DNA of 64,000 nt from Aeromonas lusitana (GTDB lineage: Bacteria > Pseudomonadota > Gammaproteobacteria > Enterobacterales > Aeromonadaceae): assembly GCF_002812985.1 (NCBI RefSeq), contig NZ_PGCP01000004.1, positions 1-64,000 on the forward strand, read 5' to 3'. The translations under genes were made by a program, and so were the position numbers. Every line of letters starts with the position of its first letter. The first letter of the stretch is position 1. The notes below the pieces were generated by a model. It was not told the origin of the DNA. It saw only the letters and a list, made by a program, of their open reading frames with translations, and searched no databases. Below are positions 18,441-27,279 of this stretch, in pieces.

Positions 18441-19181
18441 TTATTGCTGCGCGAAGTATTTGTCATAGATCTTCTGATAGGTGCCGTTGGCCTTGATCTC
18501 GGCCAGCCCCTTGTTCAGTTGACCCAAGAGTTCCTGGTTATCCTTGGCCACAGCGATGCCAAAGCCGGTACCGAAGTACTTGGCGTCGGTCACGGGGGCG
18601 CCAATCACACCGTACTCCTTGTGCTGCTTGAGCCAGTCGGCGGCGACGGCGGTGTCGGCGAAGACGCCGTCAGTGCGGCCGTTCATCATGTCGAGGAAGG
18701 CGCTCTGGTAGCTGGCGTACGGCACGGTCAGCAGGCCCTTGCCAATCCAGTTATCCACCAGATAGGACTGGTGGGAGGAGCCGTTCTGCACGCCGACCGT
18801 CTTGTCGACCATCTCTTCCGGCCCCTTGAAGGCGCCCTTCTTGGCCACGAACACGGCGGAGTTCTGGTAATAGATGTCGGAGAAATCGACCTGGGCGGCC
18901 CGCTCCGGGGTCACGTCCATGGCGGCGATGGCGGCGTCATAGCGACGGAACTTGAGGCTGGGGATCAGGCTGTCGAAGGCCTGGTTGTGGAAGCTGCACT
19001 CCAGCTTGGCCTGGGCGCAGATGGCGCGGGCCAGGTCGATGTCGAAGCCCTGGAACTCGTTCTTGTCGTCCAGGTACTCGAACGGCGCATAGGTAGCCTC
19101 GGTGGCGAACTTGATCTCCTTGGCCAGCACTGAAGTGCTCAGCAGGCCCATGGCCGCAACCAACAACAGACTCTTTTTCAT
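18441..19181 (-). CDS. artJ: Periplasmic arginine-binding protein ArtJ
   Basis: 246 residues with a cleavable signal peptide ending in STSVLA-KE. The mature part has the family motif GFDIDLARAICAQAK, then FDSLIPSLKFRRYDAAIAAMDVTPERA and GVFADTAVAADWL, close to E. coli ArtJ/ArtI. It captures arginine (or a related basic amino acid) for ArtPQM. The exact ligand specificity is inferred. Confidence 0.9.
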   Translation of the reverse strand: MKKSLLLVAAMGLLSTSVLAKEIKFATEATYAPFEYLDDKNEFQGFDIDLARAICAQAKLECSFHNQAFDSLIPSLKFRRYDAAIAAMDVTPERAAQVDFSDIYYQNSAVFVAKKGAFKGPEEMVDKTVGVQNGSSHQSYLVDNWIGKGLLTVPYASYQSAFLDMMNGRTDGVFADTAVAADWLKQHKEYGVIGAPVTDAKYFGTGFGIAVAKDNQELLGQLNKGLAEIKANGTYQKIYDKYFAQQ

Positions 19182-19205
19182 GACAGCTTCCTTATCGATT
19201 CAGTA

Positions 19206-19946
19206 TCAATGCATCAAGAATTCGGCAAACCGGCTGGTTTGCGGGGCCTGGAAGATGGCGGCGCTACCGGACTCGATGATCCGCCCCTTCTCCAGATAGA
19301 TCACCTGACTGGCCACCTTGCGGGCGAACTCCACCTCGTGGGTCACCACCACCTGGGTGATGCCGGTCTGGCTCAGGGTGCGGATGATCTCCGCCACCTC
19401 TTTGGTAATTTCAGGATCGAGCGCCGCGGTGGGCTCGTCAAACAGCAGCACCTGGGGATCCATCATCAGGGTACGGGCGATGGCCACCCGCTGCTGCTGA
19501 CCACCGGACAGGCGCGCCGGCCAGGCGTCGCGCTTGTCGGCGAGCTGCAACTGGGCCAGCAGGTAGGCGCCCTTCTCGATGGCGGCCTCGCGGTTCATGC
19601 CGAGCACCTTGATGGGAGCTTCAATCAGGTTCTCCATCACGGTCAGGTGTGGCCACAGATTGTACTGCTGGAATACCATGCCCACCTTGCGGCGCAAGGC
19701 CTGGGCCTGCTGATTGAATTGCGCAGTGGACAGGGAGGACGGGAAAGAAAATTCACTGTCGCCGATGCGCAGTACACCGGCATCCGGGGTGTCCAGCAGG
19801 TTCATCATGCGCAGCAGCGAGCTCTTGCCCGCACCGCTCGGGCCCAGTAATACCAAGGTTTCGCCGGGAGCCGTCTTGAAGCTGACCTGCTGCAGTACCT
19901 GCACCTTGTGCCAGGATTTTTCGATGCCGATTAATTCAATACCCAT
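19206..19946 (-). CDS. artP: Arginine ABC transporter ATPase ArtP
   Basis: 246 residues from MGIELIGIEKSWHKVQVL. Walker A is GPSGAGKSS, the signature is LSGGQQQRVAIA, Walker B is VLLFDEPTAALDPE. It resembles E. coli ArtP throughout, including QQYNLWPHLTVMENLIEAP. First gene of the art operon; two ARG boxes cover its start and upstream region, so ArgR repression by arginine is expected. An ATG three codons upstream is possible. Confidence 0.92.
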   Translation of the reverse strand: MGIELIGIEKSWHKVQVLQQVSFKTAPGETLVLLGPSGAGKSSLLRMMNLLDTPDAGVLRIGDSEFSFPSSLSTAQFNQQAQALRRKVGMVFQQYNLWPHLTVMENLIEAPIKVLGMNREAAIEKGAYLLAQLQLADKRDAWPARLSGGQQQRVAIARTLMMDPQVLLFDEPTAALDPEITKEVAEIIRTLSQTGITQVVVTHEVEFARKVASQVIYLEKGRIIESGSAAIFQAPQTSRFAEFLMH

Positions 19947-19972
19947 ACAGCCCAATTGAATAAGTTTTCAAA
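19934..19972 (-). promoter_or_regulatory. Tandem ARG boxes at the artP start
   Basis: Two 18-bp matches to the ArgR box pattern (wnTGAATwwwwATTCAnw) lie at 19934-19951 and 19955-19972, separated by exactly 3 bases, which is the canonical ArgR spacing. The upstream one (TTGAATAAGTTTTCAA core) has one mismatch in the TGAAT/ATTCA arms. The other is weaker and overlaps the artP start codon at 19944-19946. Confidence 0.6.
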
Positions 19973-20017
19973 ATTTCGTCCTGATTCTAACGCTCACTTG
20001 GGTGGATGCAAGCTATA

Positions 20018-20035
20018 TTTGAATCAATATGCAGA
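20018..20035 (+). promoter_or_regulatory. Possible ARG box upstream of argR
   Basis: TTTGAATCAATATGCAGA matches the ArgR box arms with one mismatch. It lies about 110 bases before argR and could mediate autoregulation. No second box at the 3-base spacing is convincing. Confidence 0.45.
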
Positions 20036-20146
20036 ACAAGCGCCGCTTCCTTGCCAAAACCGGCATATGAATGCAAAATAGCAGCGCTGTTCGTATCTGC
20101 CGCCTGAGCGTGACAGGCGGCCACACCCCTCATTCGTGAGTCCAAG

Positions 20147-20617
20147 ATGAAACATAACGACAAGCAAGAAAAACTGGCCAAGGCCTTTAAAGCCCTGCTG
20201 AAAGAGGAGCGCTTTGGCTCCCAGGCAGAGATAGTCACCGCCTTGCAAGAGATGGGCTTCGAGAACATCAACCAATCCAAGGTCTCGCGCATGCTGAGCC
20301 GCTTCGGCGCCGTTCGCACCCGCAATGCCAAGATGGAGATGGTCTACTGCCTGCCGGTGGAACTGGGTGTGCCCACCACCTCCAGCCCGCTCAAGAACCT
20401 GGTACTGGATGTCGACCACAACGGCGCCCTGGTGGTGATCCACACCAGTCCCGGTGCCGCCCAGCTGATCGCGCGCCTGCTCGACTCCCTCGGCAAGGCC
20501 GAAGGGATCCTCGGCACCATCGCTGGTGATGATACTATCTTCATCACCCCGACCAGCGACACCGATATCGAGGAACTCTACCTCTCGGCCCTCGAGCTGT
20601 TCGAACAGACCCCCTGA
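20147..20617 (+). CDS. argR: Arginine repressor ArgR
   Basis: 156 residues, the E. coli length. An N-terminal winged helix ([40 protein letters not shown]) is followed by the hexamerising, arginine-binding domain with the [11 protein letters not shown] motif. It represses arginine biosynthesis and uptake genes with arginine as co-repressor. It is divergent from the art transport operon and ends in a strong terminator. Confidence 0.98.
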   Translation: MKHNDKQEKLAKAFKALLKEERFGSQAEIVTALQEMGFENINQSKVSRMLSRFGAVRTRNAKMEMVYCLPVELGVPTTSSPLKNLVLDVDHNGALVVIHTSPGAAQLIARLLDSLGKAEGILGTIAGDDTIFITPTSDTDIEELYLSALELFEQTP

Positions 20618-20648
20618 TCAGGCGGCCTCCCGGCCTGTGACCTGAACG

Positions 20649-20676
20649 AAAAATCCCGGCCTAGGCCGGGATTTTT
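20649..20676 (+). terminator. Terminator of argR
   Basis: A perfect 13-bp stem (20649-20661 with 20664-20676) with flanking A and T runs, about 30 bases after the argR stop. It is symmetrical enough to act in both directions, and so could also serve the Dyp peroxidase gene at 20810. Confidence 0.9.
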
Positions 20677-20809
20677 GTTATCTAGGCGCCTTGTCGGCGG
20701 CCTGACTGGCATCCGGGATCTGCTACCCGGCGCCAGCAATGAGCCGACAGGGTCAGAGATCCGTACCAGACCGCCCGCTTCGGCTCATTTTGGCAGCGTG
20801 TTCGTGCTG

Positions 20810-21715
20810 TTATTTACCCTGTGACAGCAGGAAATCTTGCGAAGGCGCGAACAGTGCCACTCCAGTCACTGCCTTGGTGAAGCGCAGCAGGTGATCGTAG
20901 TGACTGCCCTCCCCCTTGTACATGCTCGCCAGCATGGCGTTGAAGTGTTGGGGAGTGCGGCAGCAGGAGATGAAGTAGAGCCCCTGCTCAGTCATGGTGC
21001 CCCAGGGCATGCTCTGGCGCAGTATCTCCATGGACTCTCCCTTGGGGGTCTTGAGATTGACCCGCTTGATGTGGGAGGTGAGCGGCTTGTCGGCAGACTC
21101 GTATTCGATGTTGTCGACCTTGGTGCGGCCTATGATGTCTTCCTGCTCCTTGGTCGCCAGCTTCTGCCAGTCGGTCAGGGCATGGACCCAGCGCTGCACG
21201 TGGATGTAGGAGCCGCCAGCGAACTCGCCGCCTTCGAGCAGCGCCACCTCGGCCCTGTGCGCATCCTGCGGGTTCTCGGTGCCATCGACAAAGCCGGTGA
21301 GATCCCGGTAATCCAGGTTGCGGAAACCCCGCACCTCTTCGGCCAACTCCACCAGACCCGCCAGCAGCGCCATGACGCGGTGACCGGCGTGATGCAGCAC
21401 GTCCACCCGATCGGCGCGCAGTTGCACGAACAAGTCGAACGGGGTGTTCGGCGCCTCCTGGCCGTTGGCGGACTGGGCCATGAAGCCACGGAACTGGGGC
21501 GGACGGACGGCCGGATAGATGGCATCCCAGCCTTCGGCGCCCACGGCCACCAGGCCGCTGAAACCGGCGTCGGGGAAGTCGGCACTCACCGCATCCCACA
21601 GCACGGGCAGCTTGGCCAGACGGGCCGCCAGCTCGGCGCCGTCACCGGTGCGATTGAACATCAGATAGAGGGCGTGCAGATTCGGCTCTGCGCAGATCCC
21701 GGCTTGGGCTTTCAT
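20810..21715 (-). CDS. yfeX: Dyp-type haem peroxidase (YfeX-like)
   Basis: 301 residues from the ATG at 21715, which has GGAG seven bases upstream; another ATG lies six codons earlier. The Dyp signature GFVDGTENP carries the distal Asp144. GGSYIHVQRWVH, IIGRTK and the C-terminal MLRFTKAVTGVALFAPS match E. coli YfeX. The family binds haem b and uses H2O2; YfeX has been proposed to release iron from haem. No Tat signal is visible, so it is probably cytoplasmic. It lies 78 bases after fbpC on the same strand, with its own TATAAT at 21753-21758. Confidence 0.92.
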   Translation of the reverse strand: MKAQAGICAEPNLHALYLMFNRTGDGAELAARLAKLPVLWDAVSADFPDAGFSGLVAVGAEGWDAIYPAVRPPQFRGFMAQSANGQEAPNTPFDLFVQLRADRVDVLHHAGHRVMALLAGLVELAEEVRGFRNLDYRDLTGFVDGTENPQDAHRAEVALLEGGEFAGGSYIHVQRWVHALTDWQKLATKEQEDIIGRTKVDNIEYESADKPLTSHIKRVNLKTPKGESMEILRQSMPWGTMTEQGLYFISCCRTPQHFNAMLASMYKGEGSHYDHLLRFTKAVTGVALFAPSQDFLLSQGK

Positions 21716-21793
21716 TTCTCTCTCCAAAGACATTGGCTAAAGGCGTGGCGGGATTATAAACCGGAACCGGGTCAATTCCTTGATTTCACATCG

Positions 21794-22831
21794 CTATCGG
21801 GGCAAAGAGTCGAACAGCACCAGCGCATGGGGGGCCACAGTGACTCGCGCCCTCTCCCCCTCCAGCGGCTCCCCAATGCTGGCCTCCAGCAACTGATCCC
21901 CGCACGCCACCAGCACCCGGCAGTGGTGACCGAGGAACTGTTGCTCCCGAACCTCCAGCTTCCCCTCTGGCGCCGCCGTCAGCACCAGTTGCTGGGGTCT
22001 GAGCATCAGCTGCAGCCGCTCACCGACGGCCCGGCCATGGGGCTCATGGCCCGTGATCCGCCCCAGTGCCGTCTGCACGCTGTGGCCGTCCACCACCTCG
22101 GCTGCCAGGTAGTTGACCCCGCCGAGAAACTCCGCCACGAAGCGGTTCTGCGGGCGGCGATAGAGCCGCTCCGGCTCCCCCACCTGCTCGATGCGACCGG
22201 CCCGAAACAGCGCCAGCCGGTCGGCAAAGGCGAACGCCTCCTCCTTGCTGTGGCTGACGAAGATGGCCCCTATGCCCTGGCGCTTGAGCAGGGCGCGGAT
22301 CTCGAGGATAAGCTTCATCCGCACCTGGGTGTCGATATTGGAGAAGGGCTCGTCCAGCAGCATCAGCCGCGGCTTGCACACCAGGGCGCGGGCGATGGCG
22401 ACCCGCTGCTGCTGGCCGCCGGAGAGCTGATGGGGGTAGCGCTCCCCCAGCCCCTGCAGGTTGACCAGTGCCAGCGCCTCCTCCACCTGTTGCTGGCGCG
22501 CACTGCGGCGCTGGCGTGCCAGCCCGAAGCCGACGTTGTCGGCCACCGTCAGGTGCGGAAACAAGGCGTAATCCTGGAAGATCATGCCGATGTTGCGCGC
22601 CTCCGGCGCCAGGCTCTGACCCGGCCCATCCAGCAGGGTATCACCGAGCCGGATAGTCCCCTCAACCAGCGGCAGCAGGCCGGCCACGGCCTTGAGCAGG
22701 GTGGTCTTGCCACAGCCACTGGCCCCCAGCAGGCAGACGATCTCGTTGTCGGCCACCTGCAGGAAAAGTTGCTCCAGCACGGGCCGGCCGTTGTAGTGGC
22801 AGCTGACCTTCTCGATATTCAGACAAGACAA
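21794..22831 (-). CDS. fbpC: Iron(III) ABC transporter ATPase (FbpC-like)
   Basis: 345 residues from a TTG start at 22831, supported by AAGGAG seven bases upstream. Walker A GASGCGKTT, signature LSGGQQQRVAIARAL and Walker B LMLLDEPFSNID are present. A C-terminal TOBE-like regulatory domain extends from about residue 240. It energises ferric iron import with FbpB and FbpA. It follows fbpB by 42 bases. Confidence 0.9.
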   Translation of the reverse strand: MSCLNIEKVSCHYNGRPVLEQLFLQVADNEIVCLLGASGCGKTTLLKAVAGLLPLVEGTIRLGDTLLDGPGQSLAPEARNIGMIFQDYALFPHLTVADNVGFGLARQRRSARQQQVEEALALVNLQGLGERYPHQLSGGQQQRVAIARALVCKPRLMLLDEPFSNIDTQVRMKLILEIRALLKRQGIGAIFVSHSKEEAFAFADRLALFRAGRIEQVGEPERLYRRPQNRFVAEFLGGVNYLAAEVVDGHSVQTALGRITGHEPHGRAVGERLQLMLRPQQLVLTAAPEGKLEVREQQFLGHHCRVLVACGDQLLEASIGEPLEGERARVTVAPHALVLFDSLPR

Positions 22832-22873
22832 GGCTCGTCTCCTTTGTTCTTTGACATCAGGCCGGATGCGGGC

Positions 22874-24499
22874 TCAGTGGCCCTGACTGTCCAGGCTGCG
22901 ATTGATCCAGATAAGCGGCACCAGGCCTACCAGTACGATGACGATGGCGCCGAGCGCCCCCCGCTCCAGCATCTCGTCCGAGACGAACTGATAGACGTGG
23001 GTCGCCAGGGTCTCGAAGTTGAAGGGGCGCAGCAGCAGGGCGGCGGGCAGCTCCTTCATGGATTCGATAAATACCAGCAGGGCGCCGGCGAACAGGCCGC
23101 GCCGCACCAGGGGCAGGTGTACCCGCCGCAGCATGCCGCCGGTGCCCTGCCCCAGGGAGCGGGCCGCCAGATCCAGGCTCGGGGAGATCTTGCCCATGCT
23201 GCTCTCCACCGAGCCGATGGCGATGGCCACGAAGCGCACCAGATAGCCAAACACGATGGCGGTGAGGGTGCCGGTCAGCAGCAGACCCGGTCCCTGCATG
23301 CCGAGCCACTGCGCCAAATCATTGATGCCAAAATCGAGCGCCGTCAGCGGCACCAGCACCCCGATGGCGAGCACAGTGCCCGGCATGGCGTAACCCATGG
23401 CGGCGATGCGCAGGGGCAAGAGGCTGCGAGCACTGCCATCGAGGCGGCGGCTGAAGCCGAGCAGCAGGGCGACCGCCATGGCGAGCAGGGCGGTCAGGGC
23501 CGAGATAGCCAAACTGTTGCCGGCGAAGCGGATGAACTCCGGCGTCCAGGAGAGGGCGAAGTAGCGCACCCCGTAGTCGAGCAGGATGGCGAACGGCAGG
23601 GCGAAGCCTGCCAGTACCAGGCCCCAACACCAGACTCCGGCCAGCAGGCGCCAGCCGCCCTTGAGGGGATAGCGCAGCGGCACCTCATGACCCATGGATT
23701 TTTGGAACACCTGCTGGCGGCTGCGGGAGCGGCGCTCCAGCGCGATCAGCAACACCACAGCCAGCAGCATCAGGCAGGAGAGCTTGGCGGCGGTGGCCAG
23801 GCTGCCGTAGCCGAGCCAGGTATCGTAGATGGCGGTGGTGAGCGTGTTGACAGCGAAGAAGTGGACGGTGGCAAAATCCGCCAATGTCTCCATCGCCACC
23901 AGGGAGGCGGCCACCATGATGGCGGGACGGGCCAGGGGCAGGCTCAGGCGGCGAAAGCTCTGCCAGGGAGTGCAGCCGAGCAGCCGGCTGGAGTGGATGA
24001 GGCTGACGGACTGTTCCAGGAAGGAGGCGCGGGCCAGCAGATAGACATAGGGGAACAACACCAGGGCCAGCACCCAGGCGGCCCCGCCGAGGGAGCGAAT
24101 GGCCGGCAACCAGTAATCCGCCGGGCTCTGCCAGCCAAACAGGGCGCGCAGCCCCGCCTGCAACGGGCCCGAGTAGTCCAGCAGATCCGTGTAGACGTAA
24201 GCGACGATATAAGAGGGCATGGCCATGGGCAGCATCAGCGCCCACTGCAGGGCACGGCGCCCCGGCATCTGGCACATGGCCACCAGCCAGGCGGTAGGTA
24301 CCCCGAACAGCAGGCTGAGCCCCACCACGGCCAGCACCAGCCCGGCTGTGTTGGCGAGGTAGTCCGGCAAGACGGTATCGGCGAGATGGGAAAACAGCTC
24401 CCCGTCCGCCGAGAAGGCGGAGAAGACGAGGGCGAGTACAGGTAACCCCAGCAGCAAGGCGCTCGCCCAGCTGCCGGCAATCCAACCTAGATGTTTCAT
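22874..24499 (-). CDS. fbpB: Iron(III) ABC transporter permease (FbpB-like, fused double permease)
   Basis: 541 residues with about twelve membrane helices: two permease halves in one polypeptide, as usual for the FbpB/SfuB family. EAA-type loops are seen at SSRLLGCTPWQSFRRLSLPLARP and LDLAARSLGQGTGGMLRRVHLP. It forms the inner-membrane channel for ferric iron handed over by FbpA. A GC-rich hairpin separates it from fbpA. Confidence 0.92.
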   Translation of the reverse strand: MKHLGWIAGSWASALLLGLPVLALVFSAFSADGELFSHLADTVLPDYLANTAGLVLAVVGLSLLFGVPTAWLVAMCQMPGRRALQWALMLPMAMPSYIVAYVYTDLLDYSGPLQAGLRALFGWQSPADYWLPAIRSLGGAAWVLALVLFPYVYLLARASFLEQSVSLIHSSRLLGCTPWQSFRRLSLPLARPAIMVAASLVAMETLADFATVHFFAVNTLTTAIYDTWLGYGSLATAAKLSCLMLLAVVLLIALERRSRSRQQVFQKSMGHEVPLRYPLKGGWRLLAGVWCWGLVLAGFALPFAILLDYGVRYFALSWTPEFIRFAGNSLAISALTALLAMAVALLLGFSRRLDGSARSLLPLRIAAMGYAMPGTVLAIGVLVPLTALDFGINDLAQWLGMQGPGLLLTGTLTAIVFGYLVRFVAIAIGSVESSMGKISPSLDLAARSLGQGTGGMLRRVHLPLVRRGLFAGALLVFIESMKELPAALLLRPFNFETLATHVYQFVSDEMLERGALGAIVIVLVGLVPLIWINRSLDSQGH

Positions 24500-24514
24500 G
24501 GGATCACAGAAATT

Positions 24515-24535
24515 GATGGGGCCAGCGGCCCCATC
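24515..24535 (-). other. Intercistronic hairpin between fbpA and fbpB
   Basis: A perfect 9-bp stem (24515-24523 with 24527-24535) and AGC loop fills most of the 39-base spacer. There is no T-run. Such hairpins after binding-protein genes usually protect the upstream mRNA or reduce read-through, giving more FbpA than FbpB; that role is inferred. Confidence 0.6.
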
Positions 24536-24538
24536 CGA

Positions 24539-25546
24539 TTAGAGGTCGAACTTCACTTCATCCAGCAACTGCAGGGCATCCTTGCGGTGCTTGGCATAGT
24601 CGCTGACCGGCAGGGCGTCAGACTTGAAGCTGCCCCAGGATTTGACCATGGCGGACGGCTCGACCCCTGCCTTGACCGGGTACTCGGCGTTCACGTCCGC
24701 GTACATGTGCTGGGCGGTGTCGCCGGAGAGGAACTCCATCAGCTTCTGGGCCGCTTCCTTGTTCTTGGCGTACTTGGTCATGGCCACGCCACTCACGTTG
24801 ACGTGGGCACCGCGATCGGCCTGGTTCGGGAAGTTGATGTAGACCGCATCGGCCCAGGATTTTTGCGCCGGATCCTTCAGCATGGCGCCGAGGTAGTAGC
24901 TGTTGCCGAGGGAAACGTCACAGATGCCATCCTTGATCGCCTTGACCTGATCCCGATCGTTGCCCTGGGGCTTGCGCGCCAGGTTGGCCTTGACCCCTTC
25001 CAGCCAGGTCTTGGTGTCGGCCATGCCGTCATGGGCGATCATGGAGGAGACCAGGGCCACGTTGTACTCGTGCTTGCCGCTGCGGGTACAAATTTTGCCT
25101 TTGAATTCAGGCTTCACCAGATCTTCATAGCGGATGGTGTCGAGCTTGCCGAGACGATCCTTGCTGGAATAGATTGCCCGCACCCGGGTGGTCAGGGCGA
25201 ACCACTTGTTGTCCGGATCCCGGTAGATGGAGGGGATGTTCTGCTGCAGGGTCTTGCTGTCCACCGCCTGCACCAGATCCTTGTCCACCAGATCGGTCAG
25301 GCGGCTGATGTCGACGGTCAGCATCAGGTCGGCCGGGGAGAGCTTGCCTTCCCGCTCCAGACGCTCGTTCAGCCCCTCTTTGGCGAACACCACGTTGACC
25401 TTGATCCCGGTTTCCTTCTCGAACTGCTGGATGATGGGCTTGATCAGCTCATCCTGGCGGTTGGAGTAGACATTCACTTCTGCGGCGGCAAAGGCCGACG
25501 GGGCGACCAGGGTGGAGAAGGCCAGCGCCAGCATCTTCATTTTCAT
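24539..25546 (-). CDS. fbpA: Periplasmic ferric iron-binding protein (FbpA-like)
   Basis: 335 residues from MKMKMLALAFSTLVAPSAFA, a signal peptide. The mature start AEVNVYSNRQDELIKPII, the segment VFAKEGLNERLEREG and the tyrosine pair in GNSYYLGAM are typical of FutA/FbpA iron-binding proteins, where tyrosines hold Fe3+. It delivers iron to FbpBC. A Fur-box match lies 27-41 bases upstream, so induction under iron limitation is expected. The reading can extend 16 codons upstream, but that would hide the signal peptide. Confidence 0.92.
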   Translation of the reverse strand: MKMKMLALAFSTLVAPSAFAAAEVNVYSNRQDELIKPIIQQFEKETGIKVNVVFAKEGLNERLEREGKLSPADLMLTVDISRLTDLVDKDLVQAVDSKTLQQNIPSIYRDPDNKWFALTTRVRAIYSSKDRLGKLDTIRYEDLVKPEFKGKICTRSGKHEYNVALVSSMIAHDGMADTKTWLEGVKANLARKPQGNDRDQVKAIKDGICDVSLGNSYYLGAMLKDPAQKSWADAVYINFPNQADRGAHVNVSGVAMTKYAKNKEAAQKLMEFLSGDTAQHMYADVNAEYPVKAGVEPSAMVKSWGSFKSDALPVSDYAKHRKDALQLLDEVKFDL

Positions 25547-25572
25547 CGTCCGTTCCTTGTGTTGCGTGTCAT

Positions 25573-25587
25573 TGATAATTATTTTTG
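25573..25587 (-). promoter_or_regulatory. Fur box upstream of fbpA
   Basis: TGATAATTATTTTTG matches the Fur 7-1-7 pattern TGATAAT-n-ATTATCA at 11 of 14 positions, with the left half perfect. It lies just upstream of the signal-peptide start of fbpA. Confidence 0.65.
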
Positions 25588-25673
25588 TTTGCATCTTGCA
25601 CGAGGTAAGGCACGGGGATCAAGGCGGTTTCAGGAGGTAGGATCACATATTTAACCATTGACCAAACAAAAGG

Positions 25674-25697
25674 GACCGGATGGTGTCCCATCCGGTC
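25674..25697 (-). terminator. Terminator of glnK
   Basis: A perfect 10-bp stem (25674-25683 with 25688-25697), GC-rich, followed on the minus strand by TTTTGTTT. It lies about 100 bases past the glnK stop and also insulates the fbp operon. Confidence 0.8.
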
Positions 25698-25797
25698 TCT
25701 CAATGATAACTCACTCGATATTTTGGCTCGCCTGGCACTGTCTGCTGCCGATCTTGGCGTCAGCCCACCAAGGATCTGCGCTGGCCGGTATGGGGGA

Positions 25798-26136
25798 TCA
25801 CAGGGCCTCGTCGTCACTCTCGCCGGTACGGATACGCACCGCCTGCAACAGGTCATAGACGAAGATCTTGCCGTCACCTATCTTGCCTGTGTAGGCCGCC
25901 TTGCAGATGGCCTCGATCACCCCTTCCACGTTGTCGTCGGCGGTGGCGATCTCCAGCTTTACCTTGGGCAGGAAGTCGACCTGGTACTCGGCTCCCCGGT
26001 ATAATTCGGTGTGGCCCTTCTGACGGCCGAAGCCCTTGACCTCGGACACGGTCAGGCCCTCGACCCCCAGGTTGGCGATGGCCTCGCGCACATCGTCCAA
26101 CTTGAAGGGTTTGATAATCGCAGTAATCAGCTTCAT
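25798..26136 (-). CDS. glnK: Nitrogen regulatory P-II protein (GlnK/GlnB)
   Basis: 112 residues from MKLITAIIKPFKLDDVREAI. Tyr51, the uridylylation site, sits in GHTELYRGAEY; the T-loop and the C-terminal TGKIGDGKIFVYDL are conserved. P-II proteins report glutamine, 2-oxoglutarate and ADP/ATP to AmtB, GlnE and NtrB. The start MKLIT and tail DDEAL look more like GlnK than GlnB, but no amtB is adjacent, so GlnB cannot be excluded. An in-frame extension to 26169 is unlikely. Confidence 0.9.
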   Translation of the reverse strand: MKLITAIIKPFKLDDVREAIANLGVEGLTVSEVKGFGRQKGHTELYRGAEYQVDFLPKVKLEIATADDNVEGVIEAICKAAYTGKIGDGKIFVYDLLQAVRIRTGESDDEAL

Positions 26137-26337
26137 CTGGTTGCTCCCAATCCATGGTATGTCTTGCAAGAGACATCAATTCTTGTGCCAAGTATTTTTA
26201 TTGTTTATTTTCATAAAGATAGGCTTTAACCCTTGGGCCATTATAGCCCGGGATCACCAAGGAAGCGCATCTCGCCCCATAATGAGGCACCAAGCTGCAC
26301 CAGACTCCCTTGATGCACCAAATGAGAGCATCACCCC

Positions 26338-26754
26338 ATGTTAGTCATCTCCAACAGCGTCACCATTCCCTGGCATGAGCTGCAGTTCCAGACCATGCGC
26401 GCCCAGGGCAACGGCGGTCAGCATGTCAACAAGACAGACTCCGCCGTCTGGCTACGCTTCGATTACCGGGACTCCCCCAGCCTGACGCCACTCTACAAGG
26501 AGGGGCTGGAGCGGCTCGCCGACAGCCGGGTACACGACGGTTTCATCCAGATCAGGGTCGAGACCCACCGCAGTCAGGACATGAACCGCAAGGAGGCCAT
26601 GAACCGGTTGACCGAGCTCTTGAAGAAGGCCGCCTGGCGTCCCAAGGCGCGCCATGCCACCAAGCCCACCCGCAGCTCCCAGCGCAAGCGGGTCGATGCC
26701 AAGAAGCGCAAGGGGGAGATCAAATCGACCCGCGGCAAACCCGGGCTGGAATGA
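26338..26754 (+). CDS. arfB: Peptidyl-tRNA hydrolase ArfB (ribosome rescue)
   Basis: 138 residues (E. coli YaeJ 140). The GGQ motif lies in MRAQGNGGQHVNKTDSAV near residues 25-27, and the C-terminus is a basic tail (AKKRKGEIKSTRGK) that enters the empty mRNA channel. It releases peptides from stalled ribosomes independently of the stop codon. The ogt gene follows 27 bases downstream, so both are probably on one transcript. Confidence 0.94.
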   Translation: MLVISNSVTIPWHELQFQTMRAQGNGGQHVNKTDSAVWLRFDYRDSPSLTPLYKEGLERLADSRVHDGFIQIRVETHRSQDMNRKEAMNRLTELLKKAAWRPKARHATKPTRSSQRKRVDAKKRKGEIKSTRGKPGLE

Positions 26755-26781
26755 GCCGCCATCACCCCATCGGAGGAAGCA

Positions 26782-27279
26782 GTGCAGATACGATACGGTT
26801 TTTGTGACAGTGCCATCGGGCCCCTGCTCGTCGCCATCGACAAGGATGGCTTGCGCCACGTGGAGTTTGTACAAGGGGAGCGCCCTATCCAGCCGGCGCC
26901 CGAATGGCTGAGGGATGACCAGGCATTGGCCCCTTTCATCGAGCAGTTCGAAGCCTACCTTGCCGGCCGCCTGCAGCGCTTCGATCTGCCGCTCGCCGCC
27001 CGAGGCACCCCGTTCCAGCAAGCGGTCTGGCAGGCGCTGTGTGACATTCCCTATGGCGAGACCGTCAGCTATCTCGACATCGCCCAGGCCATCGGCAACC
27101 CCAAGGCGATGCGCGCCGTGGGTGCCGCCAACGGCCAGAATCCCCTGAGCATCATAGTGCCCTGCCATCGCGTCATCGGCCGCAACGGCAACCTGACCGG
27201 CTACGGGGGCGGCCTGCCCATCAAGCGTTGGCTGCTCGCGCTGGAGCAAGAGCACTGTGGCTTCACCCTCACTCCCTGA
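26782..27279 (+). CDS. ogt: Methylated-DNA-protein-cysteine methyltransferase
   Basis: 165 residues from a GTG start at 26782, with GGAGG six bases upstream. The acceptor cysteine is Cys128 in IIVPCHRVIG, preceded by the RAVGAANGQNP helix and FQQAVWQAL. It removes methyl groups from O6-methylguanine in a suicide reaction. The last 51 bases are the first copy of a decayed 75-bp tandem repeat that continues past the stop. Confidence 0.95.
   Translation: MQIRYGFCDSAIGPLLVAIDKDGLRHVEFVQGERPIQPAPEWLRDDQALAPFIEQFEAYLAGRLQRFDLPLAARGTPFQQAVWQALCDIPYGETVSYLDIAQAIGNPKAMRAVGAANGQNPLSIIVPCHRVIGRNGNLTGYGGGLPIKRWLLALEQEHCGFTLTP

Noticed and set aside
20837-24445. 1202-codon plus-strand ORF across the Dyp and fbp genes
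   Set aside because: It is the antisense shadow of the Dyp peroxidase, fbpC and fbpB genes, with a His/Gln/Gly-rich product typical of shadow frames in GC-rich DNA.
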